Origin: Thermoplasmata archaeon
Lineage (GTDB): Archaea; Thermoplasmatota; Thermoplasmata; Lutacidiplasmatales; UBA184
Length of the DNA: 56,034 nt
NCBI GenBank assembly: GCA_035532555.1
Contig: DATKQS010000019.1
Location: 1-56,034 of the forward strand
Reading direction: 5' to 3'
Both the position numbers and the translations under genes were made by a program. The notes beneath the pieces were generated by a model. That model was not told where the DNA came from and did not search any database. It was given only the letters and a program-made list of their open reading frames with translations. Below, in pieces: positions 15,495 through 23,420 of the stretch (its first letter is position 1; each line of letters starts with the position of its first letter).

Positions 15495-16503
15495 GGGTCC
15501 GCAACCCTTTCCCGGCCCGGAGGTCCTCGGCGGCCTCCCCGATCCGATCGAGCGGGAGGGTAGCGGTGACGACCGCGTCGAGGCTCACCATCCCCTTCCG
15601 CACCATTTCGATGACGCGCGGATAGTCCACGGGCCGGCACCCGAGGGAGCCGACGATCTCGTACTCGAAGAACATCAGACGGTTGAGCGGGATCGGAACG
15701 ACCGAATCGCTGTACCCCACGACACAGAGCCGCCCTCCCCGCCGGAGCGTGGAGAGTGCCAGACTTACGGTCTCGGGCGTACCGACCACCTCGAGCGCCA
15801 CGTCCGCGCCCCCCCCGGACCGCTTCCGCACCTCGCGCCCGAGGTCGGGGTACTCCCGGGGATCCAGCGCTTCGCACGCCCCGAGGCGCAGAGCCGCTTC
15901 GCGCTTCTCCGCGCGAAGGTCCACGGCGATCACGCTCGCACCGACCGCTGCCGCGAACTGGACAGCGTTGATCCCGACGCCGCCGCATCCGACCACCACG
16001 ACCCAATCCCCACTTTGCACTCGCGCTCGTCGGACGACCGCATGGTACGGCGTCGTCAGGGCATCGGCGATCACCGCACTCGACGCGAGGTTGAGGTCGG
16101 AGGGCAACGGTACGAGGTCGCGTGCTGGGACTCGTACGTACTCCGCGAACCCTCCGTCGATGTGGTTACCCGGCATCTGGAGGTACGGACAGATGTTCCC
16201 GCGCCCCGATCTACAATACTCACAGTTCCGGCATGGAAGGACCGAAGGGACCAGCACCCGGTCCCCGATGGACCGTACGGAGCTCCCGGTTCCCAGTTCC
16301 TCGACCACGCCCGAGATCTCGTGTCCCAGAATGAGGGGAGGACTCTTCGCCGTCGGGACGGCGTGGTCGAGGTAATGGAGATCCGTATGGCAGAAGCCGC
16401 ACGCCGCCACCTTCACGAGGGCGTCGTCCGGCCCCGGGACCGGGCGAGGCACTTCGCCGACGACGAGGGGACGTCCCGAGCCATGAAAGACAGCCGCTCG
16501 CAT
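15481..16503 (-). CDS. had: 6-hydroxycyclohex-1-ene-1-carbonyl-CoA dehydrogenase (zinc alcohol dehydrogenase family)
   Basis: The protein has 340 residues of the medium-chain zinc dehydrogenase family. Catalytic zinc ligands are in ACGFCHTD (Cys) and LGHEISG (His-Glu); the structural zinc loop is CRNCEYCRSGRGNIC (four Cys); the NAD-binding Rossmann motif is VGCGGVG, with an acidic residue after the second strand (VIAVDLR) that favours NAD+. Within this family the substrate is set by context: the gene is the last of the operon, 12 bases after dch and on the same strand as the benzoyl-CoA reductase genes, so it most likely oxidises 6-hydroxycyclohex-1-ene-1-carbonyl-CoA to the 6-oxo compound. 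A generic alcohol dehydrogenase role is the alternative. Confidence 0.82.
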   Translation of the reverse strand: MRAAVFHGSGRPLVVGEVPRPVPGPDDALVKVAACGFCHTDLHYLDHAVPTAKSPPLILGHEISGVVEELGTGSSVRSIGDRVLVPSVLPCRNCEYCRSGRGNICPYLQMPGNHIDGGFAEYVRVPARDLVPLPSDLNLASSAVIADALTTPYHAVVRRARVQSGDWVVVVGCGGVGINAVQFAAAVGASVIAVDLRAEKREAALRLGACEALDPREYPDLGREVRKRSGGGADVALEVVGTPETVSLALSTLRRGGRLCVVGYSDSVVPIPLNRLMFFEYEIVGSLGCRPVDYPRVIEMVRKGMVSLDAVVTATLPLDRIGEAAEDLRAGKGLRTLIVP

Positions 16504-16515
16504 GGATCCGCGGTC

Positions 16516-17286
16516 TCAACCGTCCTTCCAAACGGGGGCTCGTTTTTCGAGGAACGCTTGGAGTCCTTCCTCCGCTCCCTCCGTTCTCATGAGCTCGTCG
16601 AGGTAGGCGCGCTCGGCGTACGCCAGACGGGGCCACGGATCCACCTCCGACCTTCGGAGGACCCGTTTGAGCAGGTGCAGAGCTTCGCGACGGTAGCTAC
16701 AGAGCGTCTGGGCGGTCAATGCCACCGAGGCATCGAGCTCCTCCTCGGAAACCACGCGGTTGACGATCCCGGCGGCCGCCGCCCGCGGGGCATCGAACGG
16801 CGTTCCCAAGAACAGGAGCTCGGCGGCGGACCGAGAACCAAGGAGATGAAAGTAGGTGGCGGCTCCGAACGGTGCAAAGACCCCCAACCGGATCTCGGGC
16901 TGGCCGAACGTCGCCCCCTCGGAGGCGATCGCGAGGTCGCAGGCCATCAGCAGCTCCATGCCACCACCGAGGCACCTTCCGTGGACCTGGGCGATCGTCG
17001 GGGAGGGCAGGTTCCACAGGGTCGTGAGGGTCGTGCGGAACGCTTCGAACATGGCGGAGACCCGGGGCTTGAGGTGGTCCTCGACGCTGAGGCCACCGCT
17101 CCAGGATTTGCCTCCGCCGCGCAGCACGACAACATGGGCGGTGGTAACCTCCTCGCGGTGCAGCACGCGGTTGAGCTCCTCCAGGAGTCGGGTGTCGAAC
17201 ACGTTCGCCGGTCCCCGCTCCCAGGTGATCGTCGCACGTCCATCGACGCGCGCGACGGAGACGGTGCCCGGAGGTTTCGCGCTCAC
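16516..17286 (-). CDS. dch: Cyclohexa-1,5-diene-1-carbonyl-CoA hydratase
   Basis: The protein has 256 residues with the crotonase fold. It shows the oxyanion-hole motif CLGGGMELLMACDLAIA and the second motif ATFGQPEIRLGVFAPFGA. The segment WSGGLSVEDH, in place of the usual FCAG(A/G)xD of enoyl-CoA hydratases, together with the FxPxA-like stretch, is typical of the dienoyl-CoA hydratases of anaerobic aromatic degradation (Dch, BzdW). It would add water to the product of benzoyl-CoA reductase to give 6-hydroxycyclohex-1-ene-1-carbonyl-CoA. It lies 12 bases downstream of bzdN and 12 bases upstream of had, in one operon. Confidence 0.85.
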   Translation of the reverse strand: MSAKPPGTVSVARVDGRATITWERGPANVFDTRLLEELNRVLHREEVTTAHVVVLRGGGKSWSGGLSVEDHLKPRVSAMFEAFRTTLTTLWNLPSPTIAQVHGRCLGGGMELLMACDLAIASEGATFGQPEIRLGVFAPFGAATYFHLLGSRSAAELLFLGTPFDAPRAAAAGIVNRVVSEEELDASVALTAQTLCSYRREALHLLKRVLRRSEVDPWPRLAYAERAYLDELMRTEGAEEGLQAFLEKRAPVWKDG

Positions 17287-17298
17287 CGTAGTCCTCGG

Positions 17299-18546
17299 TC
17301 ACTCGAAGAGGATCGACTCGGCGAACGTCTCAAGCTGTAGACGCGCTTGCTCGTAGGTGGTCGACTTCTCTTCGAACTCCATGTGCAGGTAAGGGATGCC
17401 CCGCCCTTCGAGGGCCCTTCGGTAGAGCACCACGTCCTCGAGCGCGGGCTCGCAGAATTTGGCGGTGAGGAAGAGCACGCCCTGCGCCTTCGCAGCATCG
17501 ACCCGTGCGAGGATGGCGGCCGCCTTGGTGGTCGGGGTGCTCCGGACCCCGATGTCGACGGGCGTCCGGACGTACGACGTAGCGAGGCTCTCGAGAGGAT
17601 CGGTTCCCGGCTCGATGCGCGGGCACCAGCGGTGCAGCATCTGGAGCTCTTCCCCGACCACGTAGCAACCGACGTCCTCGATGAGCTGCAGGAGCTCGAG
17701 GGTCGGCTGTTCGCAGAACGGACCGAGGACGATCACCCGGATCGCATCCTTGTTCTTTCGCTCCCTTCCTTCGAGCTCGGCGATCGCCCGGCGGAGCAGC
17801 GGGATGTGGACCTCCCGGGGGAGAAGGCCTCCCAGCCGGAGCAGAAGGTAGTATTCGACCAGGGTGACCTTCCACGGCGCGTCTCGCTTCAGCACGACGA
17901 GTCGATCCACGAGCGCGCGTTGCTCGTTGAATACCTCAAGGGACGCGCGCAGGTCCTCTTGGGAGAAGGGGCGGCCGGCGACGCGTTCGAGCTTCTCGAT
18001 GAGACTGCGGTACTCCGCTACCAGGAACGGGATCGTGGCCGGGGAGGTGAAGTTCTGTGGCAGGTGAAGCATGTGCGAGGGTCGCTGCGGGAGAACTCGG
18101 GTGAAGATCCCGTCCAGGTTGCGACTGACGTCGCAAATGTACGGAAAGACGAACGCATCGAACGGGTCCAGGAGACCGGTGAGGGCCATCTCGAGCGTCG
18201 ATTTTGAGATCGAGCAGAGGAAGGAGCCGAGCGCTGCGTCCGCGCGGCTGATCTCGAGGTTTTCTCCGCCGCCCTGGATCGCGACCGGCATCATCGCGAA
18301 GGAGTGGACGAGCTCCTGCGGCGTGTAGACGGGAAAGCACCCGACGGCTTTGCCGCCCGCTGTCCGCCAGGCCCGGACGGTAGGGAACGTCGGATCGGCG
18401 AGGACCTCCTGGGCGAGGTGGACGATCTTTTCGACGGACTCCGCCTCCGTGAACTCCCGGAAATCCGGCGAGATATCGATCCCGGGGGGAGCCTCGCCGT
18501 CCGGGAGGTCCCCGGCCCAGGACCCGATCTTGAGCAGTTCGGGCAT
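17299..18546 (-). CDS. bzdN: Benzoyl-CoA reductase, BzdN/BcrC-type subunit
   Basis: The protein has 415 residues and belongs to the HgdB/BcrC family. The open frame runs further upstream, but ATG 18546 follows the preceding stop by two bases and gives the normal N-terminus. Family features are GGKAVGCFPVYTPQELVHSF, MPVAIQGGGENLEISRADA, FPYICDVSRN, GPFCEQPTLEL and TAKFCEPALEDV; the Cys in the last three are the expected iron-sulfur ligands. With BzdO it forms the catalytic half that reduces benzoyl-CoA to cyclohexa-1,5-diene-1-carbonyl-CoA, driven by ATP through BzdPQ. By itself the family also includes 2-hydroxyacyl-CoA dehydratases; the dch, had and oah genes around it decide in favour of benzoyl-CoA. 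Confidence 0.86.
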   Translation of the reverse strand: MPELLKIGSWAGDLPDGEAPPGIDISPDFREFTEAESVEKIVHLAQEVLADPTFPTVRAWRTAGGKAVGCFPVYTPQELVHSFAMMPVAIQGGGENLEISRADAALGSFLCSISKSTLEMALTGLLDPFDAFVFPYICDVSRNLDGIFTRVLPQRPSHMLHLPQNFTSPATIPFLVAEYRSLIEKLERVAGRPFSQEDLRASLEVFNEQRALVDRLVVLKRDAPWKVTLVEYYLLLRLGGLLPREVHIPLLRRAIAELEGRERKNKDAIRVIVLGPFCEQPTLELLQLIEDVGCYVVGEELQMLHRWCPRIEPGTDPLESLATSYVRTPVDIGVRSTPTTKAAAILARVDAAKAQGVLFLTAKFCEPALEDVVLYRRALEGRGIPYLHMEFEEKSTTYEQARLQLETFAESILFE

Positions 18547-18548
18547 GC

Positions 18549-19358
18549 CTATCCTCGCGCTCCCTGCGGTGCCGTGGCGAGCTTCCGGAGCCGGGAGTGC
18601 CCGAGGACCGCGCTGCCGAGAGCGGCGGCATAGTACGCATCGGGCGCCACGTTCAGGTCCATTCCGACCGTGTCGTGGAGGGCCTTCACCATCCCGACGT
18701 TGCGAACGAGGCCTCCGACGAGCGTGACCTCCGGCTGGATCCCCACGTACCGCATGAGGGAGTGCGCGCGCTGGGCGAGGGAGAGGAAGACGCCCATCAG
18801 GATGTCGGAGAGCGGCACGCCTTCCGCGACGTTGTTGATGATCTCCGTCTCGGCGAGGACCGCGCAGACGCTCGAGATGAGCTTCGGGCGTTCCGATGCG
18901 AGCGCCTTCGGGCCCATCTCCTCGAGAGGGACCTGGAGATACTTCGAGCAGCGCTCGACGAAGCGGCCCGCTCCCGCGGCGCACTTCTCGTTCATCTTGA
19001 ACTTGAGGACCTTTCCCGTCTCGGAGATGGACATGGTCCGGGAGGCCTGCGTTCCAACATCGACCACCATCCGGGTCTTGGGAAAGAGGAAGATGGCGCC
19101 GCGCGCCGAGGAGGTGAAGTCGCTGACCTGCAGGTTCCGCTCGGGGATCGAGTACCGGCCGAAGCCGGTCGTGCAGAGGTAGTCGATGTCGTCCGGAGCG
19201 ATGTTCGCCGTCTCCCCCAACGCGTCCAGCACTTGGTGCGCGGTCTGCACCGGGATCCCCCGCGACGGAGCCGAGGCGGTCGCGAGGATGCGTCGACCGT
19301 CTTCGAGCAGCACACCCTTGATGACTCCCGCGCCGAGGTCGAGGCCGCCGGTGATCAC
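18549..19358 (-). CDS. bzdQ: Benzoyl-CoA reductase activator ATPase, BzdQ/BcrD-type subunit
   Basis: The protein has 269 residues and is an ASKHA-fold ATPase of the BadF/BadG/BcrA/BcrD family. It starts at a GTG overlapping the stop of bzdP (GTGA). The phosphate-1 loop is LDLGAGVIKGVLL and the bridging-cluster Cys are in NEKCAAGAGRF (Cys126) and SSVCAVLAETE (Cys165). The second nucleotide motif, VDVGTQASRTM, deviates from the DIGGQDxK of BzdP, as expected for the second subunit type. Together with BzdP it holds one [4Fe-4S] cluster and couples ATP hydrolysis to electron transfer into BzdNO. Its ~28 kDa size matches the Azoarcus BzdQ rather than a long BcrA. Confidence 0.86.
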   Translation of the reverse strand: MITGGLDLGAGVIKGVLLEDGRRILATASAPSRGIPVQTAHQVLDALGETANIAPDDIDYLCTTGFGRYSIPERNLQVSDFTSSARGAIFLFPKTRMVVDVGTQASRTMSISETGKVLKFKMNEKCAAGAGRFVERCSKYLQVPLEEMGPKALASERPKLISSVCAVLAETEIINNVAEGVPLSDILMGVFLSLAQRAHSLMRYVGIQPEVTLVGGLVRNVGMVKALHDTVGMDLNVAPDAYYAAALGSAVLGHSRLRKLATAPQGARG

Positions 19359-20149
19359 GCCGCACCTCCCGAGAGCCGTTCGCGGCCGTGGAGCGCCGCC
19401 CCCAAAGCTCCGAGGTACTGCGAGAGCGGGCTCACGTTGACGGGGACCCCGAGCCGGCGGTGGAGAGCGTGGACCATGCCCTCGTTCTGGGAGACGCCGC
19501 CCGTGAACGTGATCTCGGGTTCTACGCCGACCCGCTGCATCAGGGAAAGTGTCCGGTTCGCGATGCTCGCATGCAGCCCCGCGAGGATGTCCTTTGGGTC
19601 CTTGCCGCGCGATACGTACGACGTGACCTCCGATTCCGCGAAGACCGTGCAGGTGCTCGTGACCTTCACCGCGCGCCGGGCCTGGAGGGAGAGCGGCCCG
19701 ATCTCGCCGACATCGTACCCCAGCGCGTTGGCACACACGTCTAGGAATCGCCCGGTGCCGGCTGCGCACTTGTCGTTCATCGCGAAGTCGACGACCTCGC
19801 CCTTCTCGTCGATCCGGATCGCCTTCGTGTCCTGGCCGCCGATATCGACCACGAGGCGTGTCCCGGGGAACAGGAAGTTGGCCCCTCGCGCGTGGCAGGA
19901 GATCTCGGTGACGACGAGTTGGCCGAAGTAGACCTTGTACCGGCCGTATCCGGTGCCGGTGATGAACGACACTTCGGACCGGGAGAGGTGGGCGTCGGCG
20001 AGGGCGGCTTCGAGGGCGCGTTCCGCGTCCTTCACGATATCGACGCCGACGACGCTCAGCGACTTGCCGAGGATCCGAGAATCCTCTCCGAGGACCACGC
20101 ACTTCGCCGTCGTCGAGCCGATGTCGACCCCCGCGACGACCGCGCTCAT
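19355..20149 (-). CDS. bzdP: Benzoyl-CoA reductase activator ATPase, BzdP/BcrA-type subunit
   Basis: The protein has 264 residues. ATG 20149 overlaps the bzdO stop (ATGA), although the frame is open further upstream. It shows VDIGSTTAKCVVL (phosphate-1), TGTGYGRY, VDIGGQDTKAIR (phosphate-2 region), NDKCAAGTGRF (Cys128) and TSTCTVFAESEV (Cys167), the canonical set for 2-hydroxyglutaryl-CoA dehydratase activators and class I benzoyl-CoA reductase ATPase subunits. A homodimeric activator would need only one such gene; the presence of two consecutive, differing genes supports a heterodimeric BzdPQ arrangement and hence benzoyl-CoA reductase. Both subunits are ~28 kDa, like Azoarcus BzdP and BzdQ. 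Confidence 0.87.
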   Translation of the reverse strand: MSAVVAGVDIGSTTAKCVVLGEDSRILGKSLSVVGVDIVKDAERALEAALADAHLSRSEVSFITGTGYGRYKVYFGQLVVTEISCHARGANFLFPGTRLVVDIGGQDTKAIRIDEKGEVVDFAMNDKCAAGTGRFLDVCANALGYDVGEIGPLSLQARRAVKVTSTCTVFAESEVTSYVSRGKDPKDILAGLHASIANRTLSLMQRVGVEPEITFTGGVSQNEGMVHALHRRLGVPVNVSPLSQYLGALGAALHGRERLSGGAA

Positions 20150-21450
20150 CCGGGGGCGGCCCCCGCCGCGGCCGCCACGGCCCGGCGCTGCTCGAGGGAT
20201 TCGAAGAAGGCGTCCATGCGGTTCTTGATCTGGGCGGGCGCGAAGTATCGGGGGTCCTGGTGGTCGGACTCGATGTAGAGGGTGGGCACCCCCTGGTCGT
20301 GGATCAACCAGTCCCTCAGGTCGCCCTGGCCGGCCGTGAACGAACGGCACGACTTGATACCGTGGATGATGACGGCGTCCGCCTGGTACTCCTTCACGTA
20401 GTCGGCGATGATCTTCCGGCGCAACGGCCAGGATTGATTCACGTAGGCGCCGAGGCTGTACTCCGCGATGCTCTCGAACGGCCGGGACGGGTCGTGCCGG
20501 AAGCCGCGGTCGAAGAGCCCCCCGACCTTCGGGTAGGTCGCGACGACCGATACCGCGCCCCACTTCCGGAAGAAGTCCCAGAACGTCCGATAGTTGGTGT
20601 ACGGTGGAACTCCCTCGACGAGGACGCGGACCTTCTCCTCCGGCAGAGGATAGTTCCTGTCCCGCACCCGGGCTCGAACCTCCTCGTTCACCACGTCGTA
20701 GAAGTCCGCGGCCCCGGGCGTTCCCCGGAGCACATTGATCGGGAACATGTAGAAGATCGACTCGAAATAGGCCTCAATCGGAGACGGGCGGAGCCGGCCG
20801 GCGCGGAGGAATTCTACCCACCCATCCTCGGCACGGCGGGATTCGGCCAGAACCCGCTTGAGCTCGTCCATGTCGAACGCACGCCCGGTGCGTTTCTCCA
20901 GGAGGTGGACGAGCTCCCAAAGCTGGCTCACCAGGTAGGCGATGTCCTCCTTGCGGGGCTTCTCCTCCCGCATGTACGGCACGTCGAACATGAACAGCGG
21001 GGCGCCGTACGACTCTGCGAGCGCCTCCCACCACTTCACGTACACATAGCAGCCCGAGAAGCTGCAGACCAGCAGGTCGGGGCGTGGGATCTGGCCGAAC
21101 GAGGTCTTCCCACCGAGGTCTTGGAGCCCGAGGTCGTTCTTCACGTAGCCGCAGACATCGAGCCCGTACCCGAGCGACTCAGCGTGCAGGATGTTCTCGA
21201 GCGACTGGTGCTTGATCGCGCAGTTGAGCGCGACGATCTCCGGAAAGACGACGTCGTAGCCGAACGAACGGAGGATCTCTGTGAGGTTCCCGCCGACCAG
21301 CATGTACGCCACGGGTCGACGTGGTTGGTCGACCGACGCGAGCTCGCCGTAGTACTCCTCCACGAGCTTGCGCTGGAGGCCGCGGGCATCGCGAAGGAAG
21401 GAGCGCGAGACTCCCCCGGGAACCGCCGGTGCCGAGACGACTTCCGACAC
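20146..21450 (-). CDS. bzdO: Benzoyl-CoA reductase, BzdO/BcrB-type subunit
   Basis: The protein has 434 residues from GTG 21450, four bases after the oah stop. It carries the BcrB/BzdO landmarks: LVCSFSGCYVYVKWWEAL, FDVPYMREEKP, FFRKWGAVSVVATYPKVGGL, HGIKSCRSFTAGQGDLRDWL and SDHQDPRYFAPAQIKNRMDAF. Cys residues in CSFSGC, DVCGYVKN and IKSCRSF are candidate iron-sulfur ligands. It pairs with BzdN as the catalytic module. The length is usual for the family. Overlap with bzdP at ATGA and the tight spacing upstream show that the genes oah-bzdO-bzdP-bzdQ-bzdN-dch-had are one transcription unit. Confidence 0.87.
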   Translation of the reverse strand: MSEVVSAPAVPGGVSRSFLRDARGLQRKLVEEYYGELASVDQPRRPVAYMLVGGNLTEILRSFGYDVVFPEIVALNCAIKHQSLENILHAESLGYGLDVCGYVKNDLGLQDLGGKTSFGQIPRPDLLVCSFSGCYVYVKWWEALAESYGAPLFMFDVPYMREEKPRKEDIAYLVSQLWELVHLLEKRTGRAFDMDELKRVLAESRRAEDGWVEFLRAGRLRPSPIEAYFESIFYMFPINVLRGTPGAADFYDVVNEEVRARVRDRNYPLPEEKVRVLVEGVPPYTNYRTFWDFFRKWGAVSVVATYPKVGGLFDRGFRHDPSRPFESIAEYSLGAYVNQSWPLRRKIIADYVKEYQADAVIIHGIKSCRSFTAGQGDLRDWLIHDQGVPTLYIESDHQDPRYFAPAQIKNRMDAFFESLEQRRAVAAAAGAAPG

Positions 21451-21454
21451 CGGA

Positions 21455-22564
21455 TCACTCCCCGGGCGCGGTCGGCGAGAGGATGGCGGATCCGCACCGT
21501 CCGCAGAATTCGAAGTCCTCGGGGAGTCCTTTGGCCCCGCAGGCCGGGCAGCGTCGCACGGGGCGACCGAAGAGGAACTCGGCCCCCTTTCCTTCTGCGA
21601 GACGACGACGAAGTCCCGCCACGTCGGGAGGCCGTTTCTCGACGAACGCATTCATTCCCTCGTGGGGTTCCCGATCGGTGAAGTGGAGGGAGAGCCATTC
21701 GCGGCCGTGACCGACCGTGCTGTGCCAGGACAGCTCCTTCCAGAAGTTCACCTGTTGTTTGGTGTACCGAAGGCATTCCGGGAACATTCCCAGCAGGCGA
21801 TGGCAGAGTCGATCGACCGACGCGTCCAGCGGCGCGAGGTCGATCTGGTAGCCTTCCAACCCCTTGCGCGCGAGGTCGATCTGCTCATTCGTGGGTTCTT
21901 CGACGAGTTCCGTTCCTCGTCGTACCGATGGGGCGACCTCGCTAACGAGGCCCCAGTCCAGGGCTTTGCGGGCCGGGATCCGTTCATTGAGAAACAGCAT
22001 GGTGCGCGCCCGGCGGTCCCCCACCACGAGAGGGAGCCACTGAGTAGCGCCACCGCAGGCCACCGAGCCGACGCCCACGCCCACCTGCCCGAGATACACG
22101 TGGGACGCTGCGACCGACAGGTCGCAGGCGAGATGGAGCTCGTTTCCGCCGCCCACGGTGATCCCGTTGAGCCTTGCGATCGTCGGCTTCCCGCACCGCA
22201 GCAGGGCCTCGACCGCCCCCTCGAAGAGGCCCATGTACTTCCAGTAGTCCCGGGGGCGTTGGGTGTACCGTTCGGCATACTCGCGGACGTCGCCGCCGGT
22301 GCAGAAGGCCGCGGATCCCACGCCCGTGAGAACGATCACGCCGATCGCATCATCGACCGATGCGTCTTCGACCGCGCGGCAAAGCTCGCGAAGCGTGCCG
22401 GTCGCGTAGGCGTTGTAGGCGTGGGGGCGATTGAGCGTGATGCGTGCGATCCCATCGCGCTTCTCGTAGAGCAGGTCCCGGAAGTCGATTTCCTCCGGTG
22501 CCATCGGCGCGAGGACGTCGGGTTCGCTCACGGATTCGGACTGCTTCGGGCGTGCCTTCATCAT
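21455..22564 (-). CDS. oah: 6-oxocyclohex-1-ene-1-carbonyl-CoA hydrolase with C-terminal zinc ribbon
   Basis: The protein has 369 residues and belongs to the crotonase-fold ring-opening hydrolases (Oah/BzdY/BamA). Landmarks are LNRPHAYNAYATGTLRELC, FCTGGDVREYAERY, GGGNELHLACDLSVA, YLGQVGVGVGSVACGGATQW and the C-terminal WKELSWHSTVGHGREWLSLH and EPHEGMNAFVEKRPPD, which distinguish this group from ordinary hydratases. It would add two waters to open the ring and give 3-hydroxypimeloyl-CoA. Unusually, residues 339-357 form a zinc ribbon (CPACG...FCGRCG) after the family domain, similar to those on archaeal acyl-CoA-handling proteins. It is the first gene of the operon. Confidence 0.87.
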   Translation of the reverse strand: MMKARPKQSESVSEPDVLAPMAPEEIDFRDLLYEKRDGIARITLNRPHAYNAYATGTLRELCRAVEDASVDDAIGVIVLTGVGSAAFCTGGDVREYAERYTQRPRDYWKYMGLFEGAVEALLRCGKPTIARLNGITVGGGNELHLACDLSVAASHVYLGQVGVGVGSVACGGATQWLPLVVGDRRARTMLFLNERIPARKALDWGLVSEVAPSVRRGTELVEEPTNEQIDLARKGLEGYQIDLAPLDASVDRLCHRLLGMFPECLRYTKQQVNFWKELSWHSTVGHGREWLSLHFTDREPHEGMNAFVEKRPPDVAGLRRRLAEGKGAEFLFGRPVRRCPACGAKGLPEDFEFCGRCGSAILSPTAPGE

Positions 22565-22684
22565 CCCACGGTATCCGATCCACGGAAGACCGCTCGTGGG
22601 TGATGCGCGTTATCCCGTACCGGTTAGGGGGTCGCACGTTGAGATGGATGGATCCCGACCCGGGCCGCACCCGGACGCATTCCG

Positions 22685-23242
22685 TCAGCGGAGATCCCTG
22701 GGCGCGGGCCGCCCTTTCCCGGGGCCGACCCCGAGCTGAACTTCGATCTCCTGGCAGATCTGGGCTACTTCGGACATCTCGGCCGGAGAGAGAACGGCCC
22801 GGGCCATCGGGAAGAGGACCTGATCCTCCTTCTCGATGTGAAGCGCCAAGAGGTGGTCGACCGAGTCGGTGGCGGCGGAGACCGCGGTCCATGCTTCCAC
22901 GGCCTCGAGGTCGGTCTCGAGCTTGGGAACGTTGCGCGCGATGGTCTTCTGATGGCGGCGTAGGAGTTCGTGCTCCTCGAGCATCACCCCCACCGGGCCG
23001 CCCTCGCTCCCGATGTGGCGGACGAGGATCGGGAAGAGTCCCTCCTCTTCCTTTCGCCCGTGGAATCCGTCCACATCCTTCGCGAGGAAATCGGCGAATG
23101 TGGACATCGAGGTCGCCACGCCCCTGCGTCCCCGCCCTTCCTGAAAGAGTCGTTGAAGATCGGTCCGGACCTCCCCGAGGCGCCGGAGGAAGCTCTGGTG
23201 TTCCTCCATCAAGACCGCGATGGGGTCGTAGTCGGTCGCCAT
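22685..23242 (-). CDS. Hemerythrin-like HHE-domain protein
   Basis: The protein has 185 residues from ATG 23242; an ATG nine bases upstream and a longer frame exist but add atypical sequence. It has the hemerythrin-type helices with metal ligands: LMEEHQSFLRR, DGFHGRKEEEGLFP, VMLEEHELLRRHQK and LLALHIEKEDQVLFP. Such domains bind a di-iron centre that senses or binds O2 or NO. It is on the same strand as the benzoyl-CoA operon, 120 bases ahead of oah. Because class I benzoyl-CoA reductase is destroyed by oxygen, an oxygen-sensing or scavenging role is attractive but inferred only from position. Confidence 0.83.
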   Translation of the reverse strand: MATDYDPIAVLMEEHQSFLRRLGEVRTDLQRLFQEGRGRRGVATSMSTFADFLAKDVDGFHGRKEEEGLFPILVRHIGSEGGPVGVMLEEHELLRRHQKTIARNVPKLETDLEAVEAWTAVSAATDSVDHLLALHIEKEDQVLFPMARAVLSPAEMSEVAQICQEIEVQLGVGPGKGRPAPRDLR

Positions 23243-23420
23243 CAGTCGCATCCCACAAGGTCGGATGCGGTACCCTCCGCCGGCTCCCACCGGCGGCGGG
23301 GGCCGCCCATCAAGCGAGCGGGTCCAGCGGACATGCGGTGCCCGAAGGGCCGCGAACGTGCTTATCGCTTCGGAACTCACCCGCCGTTAACTCCAAGAAG
23401 CAGGGCGGGGTGCCGGGCTC

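Noticed and set aside
15301-17340. 679-codon plus-strand open frame opposite had and dch
   Set aside because: It is antisense to two genes with intact catalytic motifs, and its composition is dominated by Arg, His, Gly and Asp.
17299-22564. The BzdNOPQ set as a 2-hydroxyglutaryl-CoA dehydratase system
   Set aside because: The proteins are homologous, but the presence of two different activator genes and of dch, had and oah in the same transcription unit fits benzoyl-CoA reductase better.
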